From assembly GCF_900538275.1 (NCBI RefSeq), contig NZ_LR130778.1:806001-870000 (forward strand): DNA of 64,000 nt. The letters run 5' to 3'. The notes below the pieces were generated by a model. It saw only the letters and a list, made by a program, of their open reading frames with translations. It was not told the DNA's origin and searched no databases. Shown in pieces: positions 1 to 8,194 of this stretch. This DNA comes from Petrocella atlantisensis. GTDB taxonomy: Bacteria > Bacillota > Clostridia > Lachnospirales > Vallitaleaceae. Numbering within the stretch: the stretch's first letter is position 1; each line of letters opens with the position of its first letter. The position numbers were made by a program, and so were the translations under genes.

Positions 1-609
1 TGAGAAATCATAATCAGATTGTTCAAATGCTATATACGGAAAATTCATAGGTATCCAAAGACCAGTTAAATCACATAAGTTATCTTTTTTATTTGACCTC
101 GTCAGCCTTGGGTATCTATTATACTGTGTATTTGTATGCATTATTTTAGAATATGCTTCAAGTAAACCATCCAACTCATCATAACACATACCAAATACTT
201 CAGAAGTCAATAGCCTATTTTCTGTAAATCTCCAGCTCCCATGCTCTTCAATGTGATCTGACACACAAAAATATGTAGTTGCACCGATAGGAAGTTGTAA
301 AATACACTTTAATTTTTTATACTTAACATCTTTATAGGAATCTTCATTAAGAAACGAATCAAAGATAATACAACCTTTATTAATTCTTAAAAATATATCA
401 TTCATTTTGGTTTTATTCTTCATATTTAAAGACACAGGAAACGAATCAATATATGTTTCTCTCTCATCATTACGTTTTATACCTGTATAGCAGAATATAG
501 AATTCCTTTCTGAAATATAAAAGAAAGATATAGCGTCATTAATAGATAACTCACTTCCAAACCGTTCTTTTAATAAATTTATGCTATATAGTTGCATATT
601 TTTTTTCAT
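1..609 (-). CDS. hypothetical protein, 3' end outside window
   Basis: Open reading frame of 203 codons with no stop, running off the left edge, so the C-terminus is missing. It begins with ATG at 607-609 behind a GGGAGA ribosome-binding site; the N-terminus reads MKKNMQLYSINLLKERFG. I recognise no family. The protein is mixed charged/hydrophobic with no evident signal peptide or membrane helix. It lies at the downstream end of the visible cassette array and has the same orientation and AT-rich composition as the other cassette genes, so it is probably another cassette gene. The 141 bp between it and the next gene hold only a very weak attC-like core (ATTAGAC near 733). Confidence 0.65.
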   Translation of the reverse strand, partial: MKKNMQLYSINLLKERFGSELSINDAISFFYISERNSIFCYTGIKRNDERETYIDSFPVSLNMKNKTKMNDIFLRINKGCIIFDSFLNEDSYKDVKYKKLKCILQLPIGATTYFCVSDHIEEHGSWRFTENRLLTSEVFGMCYDELDGLLEAYSKIMHTNTQYNRYPRLTRSNKKDNLCDLTGLWIPMNFPYIAFEQSDYDFS

Positions 610-750
610 ATATATCTCCCATTTAGAAGCTCCAAAAATTAGTCACTGATTAATTATAGATTTCTATCAAATAACATTAAAGAAAATATTAAAGCTAATA
701 ATATTAGCAATATATTATTATATGTAGAGAAAGATTAGACGCTTGAACTC

Positions 751-1296
751 TTATAGATTAACCTTAGATCTCATTAACTCATCCCATTTCTTAAGAGTCA
801 TTCGATATAAAGCAGCTATTGTCGCAACATTGAGATATGGATGTCCATAATGCCATGAAGTTTTATCCAACTCACTTTTAAGCATATTTTTAAATACCCC
901 TATATCTTCCTCTTTTACATTTCGCTCTATAAATTCCTCGTTTATTGATTTACCATATATTCGTTTATACTCTTGTATTCCTTGAATGCTCCAAAATGTA
1001 TCATAAATTGAAACTTTATACGCCTTAAGCCAATCCCACATTATCTCAGTATCATTAACATTTGGATTGTCTATGTGGCATCTTTCACATAAAAGAACAT
1101 AATTAGATGGTTCATCCTTACCTCCTAATGAGTCCGGTATTATATGACATCTTTGTAATTTTCTTTTGTAACCACAACGCCAGCATCTCTCAAGTGCTTC
1201 AGAAGCATCAACACTAAAATCGCTTTCATCAATATTTGTAAACCAGTAATCAACTATATCCTCTTTCTTCGTCTTTATACTAACCTTTTTCAACAT
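751..1296 (-). CDS. HNH endonuclease domain protein
   Basis: 181 aa. Residues about 37-77 form a compact HNH nuclease module: CWRCGYKRKLQRCHIIPDSL, then NYVLLCERCHIDNPN, i.e. two CxxC zinc knuckles around the H-I-I-P histidine and the N...H of the beta-beta-alpha-metal fold. The rest is helical and unrecognised. HNH proteins of this size are DNA-cutting enzymes of restriction, anti-phage or mobile systems. The ATG at 1296 is preceded by AAAGGGATGG. Downstream is the partial gene at the left edge; upstream is a short attC-like palindrome. Single-gene cassette context and AT-rich composition suggest horizontally acquired cargo. Target and partners unknown. Confidence 0.75.
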   Translation of the reverse strand: MLKKVSIKTKKEDIVDYWFTNIDESDFSVDASEALERCWRCGYKRKLQRCHIIPDSLGGKDEPSNYVLLCERCHIDNPNVNDTEIMWDWLKAYKVSIYDTFWSIQGIQEYKRIYGKSINEEFIERNVKEEDIGVFKNMLKSELDKTSWHYGHPYLNVATIAALYRMTLKKWDELMRSKVNL

Positions 1297-1354
1297 TTAT
1301 AATCCATCCCTTTTTCATTTTAATATCGCTTTTATAGCACTAATCTTTTCTGTC

Positions 1355-1411
1355 AGATAATGTTTTCGTTGTTGCCGTCGTTCATACATGACGGCAACTA
1401 GCATGTTAGAT
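1355..1411 (-). repeat. attC-like site (cassette recombination site)
   Basis: Short imperfect palindrome between two cassette genes. A perfect GTTRRRY core (GTTAGAT, 1405-1411) closes one end and a degenerate core (AGATAATG, from 1356) the other. The inner arms GTTGCCGTC (1371-1379) and GACGGCAAC (1390-1398) pair perfectly. Length is about 57 bp, within the attC range. It follows the stop of the Mrr-like gene at 1446, the expected attC position for a minus-strand cassette. Confidence 0.6.
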
Positions 1412-1445
1412 GTTGGAATCAAAATAAGTTTCCATAATCTTCAAT

Positions 1446-1991
1446 TTAATTATCATCAATTACGTCTTTTAGTTGATTAGAGTCACTTAAAGTTATGCTA
1501 CTATATGTTTCTTTTTCTACCCAACATTCTACGATTCCTGCATATTTGGGCAATATATCTGGATAGTAAATATCTTTTGCTTCTATTGTCCTAACTTCAT
1601 AAGTCATCTTACCATCAACAACTGTTATTAATGTAATCCCATGTTCTTTTGCAAATTTTAATGCCCCTCTTTGAAAACCCGACGTAGTCATCAGAATTCC
1701 TTTATTCGCACCGATTGTACGAATCTTGTCATATAGTACTTGCACCTTCTCTCGACTCACAAAACGTTTATACATTTTACATTCCACTAACGTTAGGTAT
1801 TTCGCTCCCATAAGCTCAAAGGAAATTTGTCCATCAATTTGATATTCTCCATCACTTGATTTTATAATTACATTGTGTTCAAAATTTGAGTTTGGTAAAT
1901 CCGAACTATACTCTTTGAGAATACTTAGACAAAAAACTTCAAAATCATTCGAGGACATATCTGCAAAATATTCTTCGCTTTTGTATCTCAT
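1446..1991 (-). CDS. Mrr-like restriction endonuclease (PD-(D/E)XK)
   Basis: 181 aa. N-terminal MSSNDFEVFCLSIL resembles the opening helix of Mrr-catalytic-like domains. The nuclease core follows: D at about residue 54 (YQIDGQISFE), then TLVECKMYKR at about 67-76, giving the D...E-x-K signature, and later GILMTTSGFQRGALKFAKEHG, the usual strand-helix after the active site. Such enzymes cleave DNA, often modified or foreign DNA. The start is supported by AGGAGG directly upstream. It is a solitary gene with an attC-like element downstream and no methyltransferase partner in sight, which fits a type IV-like or Lhr/Mrr-type defence nuclease. The C-terminal ~45 residues are unassigned. Confidence 0.75.
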   Translation of the reverse strand: MRYKSEEYFADMSSNDFEVFCLSILKEYSSDLPNSNFEHNVIIKSSDGEYQIDGQISFELMGAKYLTLVECKMYKRFVSREKVQVLYDKIRTIGANKGILMTTSGFQRGALKFAKEHGITLITVVDGKMTYEVRTIEAKDIYYPDILPKYAGIVECWVEKETYSSITLSDSNQLKDVIDDN

Positions 1992-2019
1992 AGATTCCTC
2001 CTATAAATTTGCATTTGTT

Positions 2020-2200
2020 TATTTTTCTCACTTCACGACATCCTCTCTACATAGAACGAACTGCTCATGTCCTGATAAGGTTAATGCAATGAAGGGGTGC
2101 GACTGTACTTAAAGGACTGGGTGTGTCCGCCTATCTTTTCTTCGTAGCTCATTCCCTAGACATTTCTTTCGCTAAGAAGCTATCATGTGCAGTACTTGAT
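2020..2200. other. degenerate attC-like intergenic segment
   Basis: GC-richer spacer between two cassette genes that carries fragments seen in the better attC sites (CACTTCACGAC near 2031, GCTCATG near 2063, GGACTGGGTGTG near 2115). No intact GTTRRRY core is visible. I read it as a decayed recombination site. No credible gene is present. Confidence 0.35.
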
Positions 2201-2215
2201 GGTAATATACAATAA

Positions 2216-2683
2216 TCACCTTTTCTTCTTAGTCCATACATTTGTATCTGGATTATTTTTGTCTGGCGAACCACCAGAACCAATCGTTCTGTCATGCATC
2301 AATAATTCAAGAAGGATATCAAATGTTTCATTGATATCCATTTCAACTACTTTAGCAACTCTTGATGTAGTCATAATGCCTTCCATATCAATTATTTTAA
2401 GAATATTCATCTTTTTATCATAATCCGATTTCTTCTTCTCTTGCTCCACCATTCTTCTTAGTTCAATATCTTGTCTCTCAAGCTCTTTTTCATAATACCT
2501 AGCTGTAACTTTGTAATATTCATTCGCTCGTTCAGCATATTCTGAAGCCTTAATCTCGCTTTCTTTTGATGCTTTCTTAGCTCTTTCTGCCATAACAAAT
2601 ACAAATATATTCCATAATGCAGTGAGTACACCAATTAACATCATGATGAAACTAATAGTTAATGCTCTGTCAATATCTCCCAT
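2216..2683 (-). CDS. single-pass membrane protein with coiled coil
   Basis: 155 aa from the ATG at 2683 (MGDIDRALTISFIMM), chosen because AAGGAG lies 6 nt upstream. A longer in-frame start at 2734 would read out of the adjacent IS3 element's end and has no comparable ribosome-binding site. One transmembrane helix (about residues 8-31) is followed by a long Lys/Glu-rich amphipathic region typical of a coiled coil (about 32-85), then a winged-helix-like C-terminal part (MNILKIIDMEGIMTTSRVAK) ending in a polar tail. No named family. In the array it occupies a single-gene slot; its upstream flank has been replaced by the insertion sequence. Confidence 0.6.
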   Translation of the reverse strand: MGDIDRALTISFIMMLIGVLTALWNIFVFVMAERAKKASKESEIKASEYAERANEYYKVTARYYEKELERQDIELRRMVEQEKKKSDYDKKMNILKIIDMEGIMTTSRVAKVVEMDINETFDILLELLMHDRTIGSGGSPDKNNPDTNVWTKKKR

Positions 2684-2715
2684 ACTAATCTCCTTCAAAT
2701 CGGAAATTTTTTGAC

Positions 2716-4360
2716 ATGTTGTCACGTTACCCATGTTTATAGTTTCTTAAGATGCTTTCACATCTTGTTCTTTTTCTCTTCTTTTTAACTGGATTTAACC
2801 AAACTTCATCTTCTATACTCCAGTTACGTATTGCTCCTGGCCATCGTTCTGGATGCTTTGATTTAGCTTCTTGATATACTTTCGTTCTTGCTTCTAATAT
2901 TGCTTTATCTTGCCCCGTGTGCCTTTCATTTGGGCTTATAAAGCATAATCCGCTGTGCTTATGTTCGTTGTTATACCAGTTCACGAATTGTCTGACCCAT
3001 AACCTTGATTCATTCACACTATTAAATCCTCTTGGTTGATAATTAGGTCTATATTTTAATGTCTTAAATAAACTTTCTGAATATGGATTATCATTACTTA
3101 CTCTTGGTCTACTTCTGGATGGTACAATGCCTAAGTTATACAAGGTTTCAAGCATTGTTGCACCTTTCATAGGACTTCCATTATCTGAATGTAAAACTAA
3201 TGGTTTATCATTCAGCATGATTTTCATCCATATATGCTCTTTTGATTAGATCACTTGCATGAAGAGCAGACTCTTCTTCCCACACTTCCCAGCCAACTAT
3301 TTTACGGCTGTACATATCCAAAATCATATATAAATAATAGTGTTGTCCTTTAATTGGTCCTTTTAAATACGTTATATCCCACGTCCATACGTCACAGGCT
3401 TTTGATGCTTTATGGGTTTCCATTGGCCTCTTAATTGGGGCTCTTGATCTTCCTCTATGCACTAACTCTTTATGATTTTTAAGGATATTATATATTGTTG
3501 TTTCTGACGCTAAATATATTCCTCGATCCGCTAATATCGGTACTATTTGGCTCGGGGCTAAACTACTAAACTCTTCAGTATTACATACTCTTAGTATCTC
3601 TTGTTCTTCTTCTTTGCTGATTTTATTCTTAGGTTCTGGTCTCTCACAGGTTTTCTTTTATCTATATAATCACTGTCTTTCCAGCGATCGAACGTTCTTG
3701 TATGAATTTTATAATTTCACAAGCTTTATATAATCTTGCTCCATTTTCTACAGCTTCACTAATTAGCTCTACAGCTTGTTTACGATCTTGGGCACTAATT
3801 AGTCTTCCTCGTTGTCCGTTCCCCATATCGCATTGGCCTTTTTTCCAAGTACCAATAATGCTGCCGCTTCTGCAAGCGCTTTTTCCTTACGATCCAGCTC
3901 TTTTTGTAACTTTTCTTTTTCTTTTTTTTCTTTTCTTAGCTCTTGATTGACTTTACTTGTTCTCTCTGATGTTCCACCGTTAGCCTGCATGCAAGCATCT
4001 TTCCATTCTTTTACTTGTTCTGGGTAGATCCCTTTTTTTCTACAGTACTCTGAGAACTCGATTTCACTTAAGTTTGCTGTTTCTAAAACAACTAGAAATT
4101 TATCTTGGGTACTCCAATTTTCTGCTTTTTATACTTTGTTGTTGATGATAAACCTGTTCTTTTGACCTCATCACGCCATCTATATAACGTGTTTGCATTG
4201 ATTCCTGTTTCTTTATGAATATCACTAATCGACTCTTCACCACTAAGTATTCTAGATAGTATCTTTTCTTTTTGTTCCTTACTGTACTTGTTATAACTCA
4301 TCGTTGTTCTCCTCTTCTTCGAGTATTTATCATACTCTATTTGAGGGTTAGTGACAACTT
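2716..4360 (-). mobile_element. IS3-family insertion sequence, degenerate
   Basis: About 1.65 kb element with imperfect terminal inverted repeats: TGTTGTCACGTTACCC at 2716-2731, and on the opposite strand AGTTGTCACTAACCCTC near 4345-4360. It contains a two-ORF IS3-type transposase reading on the minus strand. The right end abuts an attC core (GTTTAAC, 4363-4369) and the left end abuts the start region of the coiled-coil gene, so it inserted into the cassette array next to a recombination site. No clean target duplication could be found by eye. Confidence 0.75.
2727..4301 (-). pseudogene. IS3-family transposase (orfA/orfB), frameshifted
   Basis: OrfA begins at 4301 (MSYNKYSKEQKEKILSRIL) with the helix-turn-helix INANTLYRWRDEV. 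Its frame breaks near 4120, and the continuation (STQDKFLVVLETANLS) runs into a coiled-coil segment ending at 3799. OrfB follows in several frames: NGARLYKACEII, then the DDE integrase core WTWDITYLKG, DMYSRKIVGWEV, LHSDNGSPMKG and NDNPYSESLFKTLKYRP. Frames shift near 4120, 3650 and 3215, the last separating the second catalytic Asp block from the first. The normal programmed frameshift of IS3 explains only one junction, so the gene is dead. The catalytic D...D...E residues are individually recognisable. Confidence 0.8.
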
Positions 4361-4362
4361 CC

Positions 4363-4521
4363 GTTTAACAGAGGGAAATCTAACAAACCAATTAAGTATT
4401 GCGCATTACATTCCAGCAGTTTCCGACGTTCTTTCATTTAATATCTTGGCTGAAAAGTGGCACCCATCCTTGCCTTGCCAGGATTGTGACATCGAAAATT
4501 TTAGGATACTGGGTGTTATGG
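4363..4521 (-). repeat. attC-like site
   Basis: Cores GTTTAAC (4363-4369, exact RYYYAAC) and GTTATGG (4515-4521) bound a 159 bp segment directly downstream of the DUF6710-like gene. The GTTATGG core is identical to that of the site at 13864-14037. Inner pairing is weak by eye, so this site may be decayed or partly rearranged by the neighbouring IS3 element. Confidence 0.5.
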
Positions 4522-4526
4522 AAAGT

Positions 4527-5249
4527 TTATAGGTTAAATTTAATATCATTTTTCAATATAAGTCTTCCAATTTCATAAATGGCTGCAAATTCTAATGACT
4601 CAACTTTTGAGATTTTTTCGCAAGATTGAATTTCTCTATAATAAACTCCATCTGTATATATATAGTCATAGTATTTATCCATTTTAACACATTGATAAGG
4701 TGTGACTTCTCCCTCAGCTTGAATTATACCTGCTGTAATAGAATGATTACCACCATGTACAAATGCTACTCCTACTGGTAACCATAGTTCTATGCAATGA
4801 TTTATTTTATCTTCTTTCCACTCTTTACTGTGAAGTTCTGACCCAAAATTGCATAGTGCAGAGCAATATCGATTATAATTCCAAGGCCATGGTAAAATTA
4901 GATCTCTACCTAATTTCAAACTTCCTTTGTGATCAATTCTTTCTATTAGATCAAATATCTTAACTTCTTTACCACCAATATTAATAGTTTCCATGACATT
5001 AATAAAAATATCTTCTTTTACCTGTTTAGGTCCTTTTCCCTCAATAAATAGAGATTGCAAATACTCAGTTTGAGTGCTTCTTCCTAGTAATCTAATAAAG
5101 TTAAATATAGGATGATTTTTGCATTTTTCTCCATACATATCTTCTATCATTCTATTTTCATTAATAATTTCATTTGCACTTTTTAATATTTGATTAAACT
5201 TTTTATACTTACTTCTATTATAATAATTATCAATCATCTCTAATATCAT
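4527..5249 (-). CDS. DUF6710-like protein
   Basis: 240 aa. The central block resembles the DUF6710 family: LILPWPWNYNRYCSALCNFG, HCIELWLPVGVAFVHGGNHS and ITAGIIQAEGEVTP. From memory this family is a stand-alone bacterial protein of unknown activity often found in mobile or defence contexts. No membrane helix or signal peptide. The start at 5249 follows AAGGGAT. It is a single-gene cassette with an attC-like site downstream; upstream lies the 3' end of an ORF-less group II intron, only ~25 bp from the start codon, so its messenger may come from spliced intron transcripts. The conserved GGNHS and WPW motifs suggest an enzyme, but no reaction can be assigned. Confidence 0.6.
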   Translation of the reverse strand: MILEMIDNYYNRSKYKKFNQILKSANEIINENRMIEDMYGEKCKNHPIFNFIRLLGRSTQTEYLQSLFIEGKGPKQVKEDIFINVMETINIGGKEVKIFDLIERIDHKGSLKLGRDLILPWPWNYNRYCSALCNFGSELHSKEWKEDKINHCIELWLPVGVAFVHGGNHSITAGIIQAEGEVTPYQCVKMDKYYDYIYTDGVYYREIQSCEKISKVESLEFAAIYEIGRLILKNDIKFNL

Positions 5250-5273
5250 ATTATCCCTTTCTTACATAGTTGG

Positions 5274-6134
5274 ATAAGTCAGATGGATTACTTCCTCTTT
5301 CTCCCCTAAAAACCGTGTGTGAGACCTTCATCTCATACGACTCAAGCTATCTGTAACCAATCTTGTCATAGGTCACCGCAAGTAACGCGGTTGTTAAATT
5401 CATCTTATTTCCCGAATAATCTTGATTCGTGGCGCCGTTAATCAAGATTATTCATTCCCTTAAATAGAAGTGCGCTTCAGCTTGCATGGCTCTATCTTGC
5501 AAAGTTGGTACTCCTAATGGTCTTAAAATCCCCTTATATTCCATAATAAAAATCCTTCTTAACGGTTTTGCTTTATATCCTTTTCTTCTAGATTTAATGT
5601 ACTCTTATATATCTAGCATCATTATTCCATACCTCGCCGTCAACTCCTGGTGTCTTACCGCCTTTGTTACTGATGACTTTCTACACTTCCTCTACCCACT
5701 CCAAGTTGTACTTTTTTACGAAAGCCTACCTTTTGGAATGCATTGGGCTTACCCAGTTCCAGATTCTAGCCAATTCGTTTTACCTTAAGTTCCACCTTTA
5801 CTCCGAAAATCTAGTCCACTTGTTCAGTAATGCAAAAATTGCTGAACCTATCTCGCACCTTTTGGTCACAGTGTTCTAGCCTTATTTCGCTGTTCACGTT
5901 TAAGGAAACTTGTGGTGATTCAATAAATTCAATCATAGCAATATATTTCCCCTAACAGATCATCCGCTTTTAGGCTAGTAGATTTCTATGTTACATCTAC
6001 GGCTTAGCACCTCATCGTTGCCAATGACGCACCCATAGGTAGAGTTACATTAAGTGGATTGCGCTGTCCAAAGGTCTTTCGACTTAAACATCCCAGAATA
6101 TAATTTACCACTTTATTTCAAGTACTGGTCGCAC
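5274..6134 (-). mobile_element. ORF-less group II (class IIC-like) intron 1
   Basis: About 860 bp on the minus strand. The 5' end has the canonical GUGCGACC opening (plus strand GGTCGCAC, 6127-6134). The 3' end has a domain V-like hairpin: GAGTCGTATGAGATGAAGG followed by TCTCACACACGGTT on the minus strand, around 5302-5338, then a domain VI-like stem and the terminus CTGACTTAT near 5274. It aligns by eye over most of its 5' half with intron 2 (15035-15805). No reverse-transcriptase coding remains, so mobility would need a helper in trans. It starts 4 nt past an attC core (GTTACAG then GAAA), the location expected for stem-loop-recognising class C introns. Splicing competence is untested; the domain V bulge looks altered relative to intron 2. 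Confidence 0.75.
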
Positions 6135-6138
6135 TTTC

Positions 6139-6311
6139 CTGTAACGTTCAGCGTTCACGACGTACCGGCCACTTAGAGATGTCTGCTCATGGCACCCTTG
6201 TGGTGACTAATGCAGATATCGTCCCGACGGGCTTAGTGGGCTTTATGTGGTCGACATTCTTTCTCCAAAGCCGTGCCCTCTGTCGACCCCTGCGTTACAG
6301 TATTGTTAGCT
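6139..6311 (-). repeat. attC site
   Basis: 173 bp imperfect palindrome with cores CTGTAAC (6139-6145) and GTTAGCT (6305-6311). The stop codon of the upstream membrane-protein ORF (6306-6308) lies inside the second core, as in many cassettes. It shares internal blocks with other sites in the array: TTCACGACGT, TGGTGACTAATGC and TCCCGACGGGCTTAG. Group II intron 1 begins 4 nt beyond it. Confidence 0.75.
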
Positions 6312-7016
6312 GACGTCAGACGGGAGTTCCTTCATTGTATAGTTCTTAATATCAGCTTCTTCAATGAAATGATCTTCATTTGTATCAGCATCTTTAATAA
6401 CAATCAGTCCATTTTGCAGCTTACATACCGGTATATATTTTTTGTCTTCTTTAAGTAAAAAATTTCTTTTCACATACTTTCTATAGATAGCAGAATGTAC
6501 ATACAAATATGTTATTATTAAATATGTTAAACCTACCAAGTTAAAGAAAATTGCATTACTAAACTGAATCGATTCAAGATTCTTATATTCCCCTACTGTA
6601 ACAAAGATATAATGTCCTAGAATAAGACTTGATAGAACCAATATTCCCGTAGACAAGCTATCTATATATTTCTTCAAAAAATCTTTAAGTTTCCAATTTT
6701 TCTTAAATAGCAGTTGTATAATCAAATAAACTTACGCTAAAATAAATAATCCATAAACAATTGAAAATAACATTATCATCCACGACAATAATGCAACAGA
6801 CACAATGCTTAAAATTAGTACTATAAAAAGTACTCCTGCAAATGAAATCAACATAGTAACTAACCTAGATATGCTACGTTTACTCTTGCTCCAAAATAAC
6901 TTATCGAATTCAGTATTAAAAATTAATTCAGCCAAATTAAGTTTAATAGCCAAACTTAATAATGCTATTACTCCTCCAACTGCTCCATACTCACTCACTG
7001 CCTTTAATAATTCCAT
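6306..7016 (-). pseudogene. multi-pass membrane protein interrupted by an in-frame TAA
   Basis: One reading frame of about 236 codons interrupted by TAA at 6732-6734. The upstream part (94 aa, from ATG 7016 behind TTGGAGG) has two or three hydrophobic helices (residues about 10-30, 48-70, 73-94). The downstream part continues in the same frame (VYLIIQLLFKKNW) with two more helices and a cytoplasmic tail rich in acidic residues (DADTNEDHFIEE). Because the frame is unchanged across the stop, the simplest reading is one membrane protein with a nonsense mutation. Two separately translated ORFs (TTG start at 6725) or readthrough are alternatives. Family unknown. It forms one cassette with the attC site at its 3' end. 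Confidence 0.6.
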
Positions 7017-7046
7017 TATAAACCTCCAATATATTAGTTTGATGTC

Positions 7047-7209
7047 AGTTAACGTTTTGTATTGACGATGTCCTGGGCCCTAAGAGTCGCTGCTTTTGGT
7101 TGTGAGAGCTTGCTCGACCACCTAATGCAGTGACGTCCCGACGGGCTTAGGGGGCTGGATGTGGTTACTCGTTTTTCAGAGTGACCCTTGCACCAATATG
7201 GTGTTAGAA
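7047..7209 (-). repeat. attC site
   Basis: 163 bp palindromic element with cores AGTTAAC (7047-7053) and GTTAGAA (7203-7209), directly downstream of the HEPN-like gene. Internal blocks CTGGGCCC, CCCGACGGGCTTAG and TCAGAGTGACCCTTG recur in the sites at 9303 and 6139. Confidence 0.75.
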
Positions 7210-7225
7210 GACGTATCTACGGAAA

Positions 7226-7870
7226 TTAAACATTTATTGAAATAAAACATCTAATTCCTTGTATCATAAGTTTTACATCATCATCAGTGTATTCTTTCCA
7301 GTTTCCATGTGCCGCATTATTTCTTAAATCTGCCCAAGCTGTAATTTGCTTTTGCATACCTGTATTATAAACTCCTGCTTTCTTTAAATCGGCATTCATC
7401 TTATCCAATTTCCCATGCGATAGTTTTTCCCTATCACACAGTTCTTTAAGTGTAGTCTCTAGACAAACACCTGCTACAATACAGGCTGGATCTTTATGAT
7501 TTGCATTTAACAAATCTTCTGCCTGACTCAAACCATCTTCCATTAAATCTGCAGCAACTAATCCACGAAGGCTAAATATATAGCCATTCATATAATCATC
7601 GTATGCAGCATTAAATACTGCTTTACATTTTTTGTAATCTTCAATCAACCCATCAAAATCATTATAATAGCCTTTAAACTGGCTATTTTGAAGACTCTCT
7701 AAACCGAAAACTTGTGACAACAATGTCATCACTGACATCCCCCATGTCATAAATGTCTCTTGGTCTACTTCGTCTGAATAACCTTCTGAACTCCTTTTTA
7801 TTGTTAGGTTAACATCAGTTATCCTATCTTTCAACTCTTCAAATCTTCTTTCGATTACTTTGCTGTTCAT
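7226..7870 (-). CDS. DUF4145/HEPN-like protein
   Basis: 214 aa, all-helical, soluble. The C-terminal third resembles DUF4145-type domains: ACIVAGVCLETTLKELCDRE (helix with the conserved E), KLDKMNADLKKAG, then WADLRNNAAHGNWKEY. The R-N-N-A-A-H segment matches the Rx4-6H motif of HEPN ribonucleases, and DUF4145 proteins are known relatives of that fold. This suggests an RNA-cutting toxin or defence effector, but the activity is inference. The N-terminal ~100 residues are unassigned. The start has AGGAG upstream. Single-gene cassette flanked by attC sites; the upstream neighbour is a gene-less cassette. Confidence 0.65.
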   Translation of the reverse strand: MNSKVIERRFEELKDRITDVNLTIKRSSEGYSDEVDQETFMTWGMSVMTLLSQVFGLESLQNSQFKGYYNDFDGLIEDYKKCKAVFNAAYDDYMNGYIFSLRGLVAADLMEDGLSQAEDLLNANHKDPACIVAGVCLETTLKELCDREKLSHGKLDKMNADLKKAGVYNTGMQKQITAWADLRNNAAHGNWKEYTDDDVKLMIQGIRCFISINV

Positions 7871-7899
7871 ATAATCTCCTATAAATTAGTTGATATGTC

Positions 7900-8035
7900 T
7901 TCTAATGTCGGTGCGCGGGTTCCCGACGTTGGTAAGGCAACCAGCTTGCTGGTTGATTTGCCAATGTTGGTAACTTGCTGATAGGTGATGTGCCTACTGC
8001 CACCAATTACAGAACCCGCGCACCGATAGGCTGAC
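7900..8035 (-). repeat. attC-like site with perfect 15-bp arms, gene-less cassette
   Basis: A strong palindrome with arms TCGGTGCGCGGGTTC (7908-7922) and GAACCCGCGCACCGA (8012-8026), a perfect 15/15 pairing. Inside are nested CCAGCTTGCTGG and GGTAAGGCAACC...GGTAACTTGCTG elements. Degenerate cores TCTAATG and CGATAGG flank it. No gene lies between it and the next attC (8056-8187), so this is an empty or eroded cassette. Confidence 0.6.
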
Positions 8036-8055
8036 GTGTTGCGTAGCGGCATTTC

Positions 8056-8187
8056 AGCCTATCGTCTGTCGGTTCACGACGCCAACGCGCTTACAGGGCG
8101 AGCTTATGCGTGTGAAGCTTTAGCTGAACCGCTAATGCGACCCCGACTCGGTTAGCGGGTTGAGTGTCGCTGAATCGTATGTTAAGC
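8056..8187 (-). repeat. attC site
   Basis: Palindromic element ending in a perfect GTTRRRY core (GTTAAGC, 8181-8187), 8 bp before the stop of the kinase pseudogene. The other core is degenerate (CTATCGTC). Internal TCGGTTCACGACGCC and GCTGAACCGCTAATGCGAC blocks resemble the other sites. Together with the preceding site it forms a tandem pair joined by the inverted repeat CGATAGGCTGA/TCAGCCTATCG. Confidence 0.65.
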
Positions 8188-8194
8188 GATGCTA

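Noticed and set aside
1873-2423. Plus-strand frames around 1.9-2.4 kb
   Set aside because: They are antisense shadows of the Mrr-like and coiled-coil genes and of the degenerate spacer, without start signals.
5486-5879. Plus-strand frames within group II intron 1
   Set aside because: They run antisense to the ribozyme, have no ribosome-binding sites and are not shared with intron 2 as protein.
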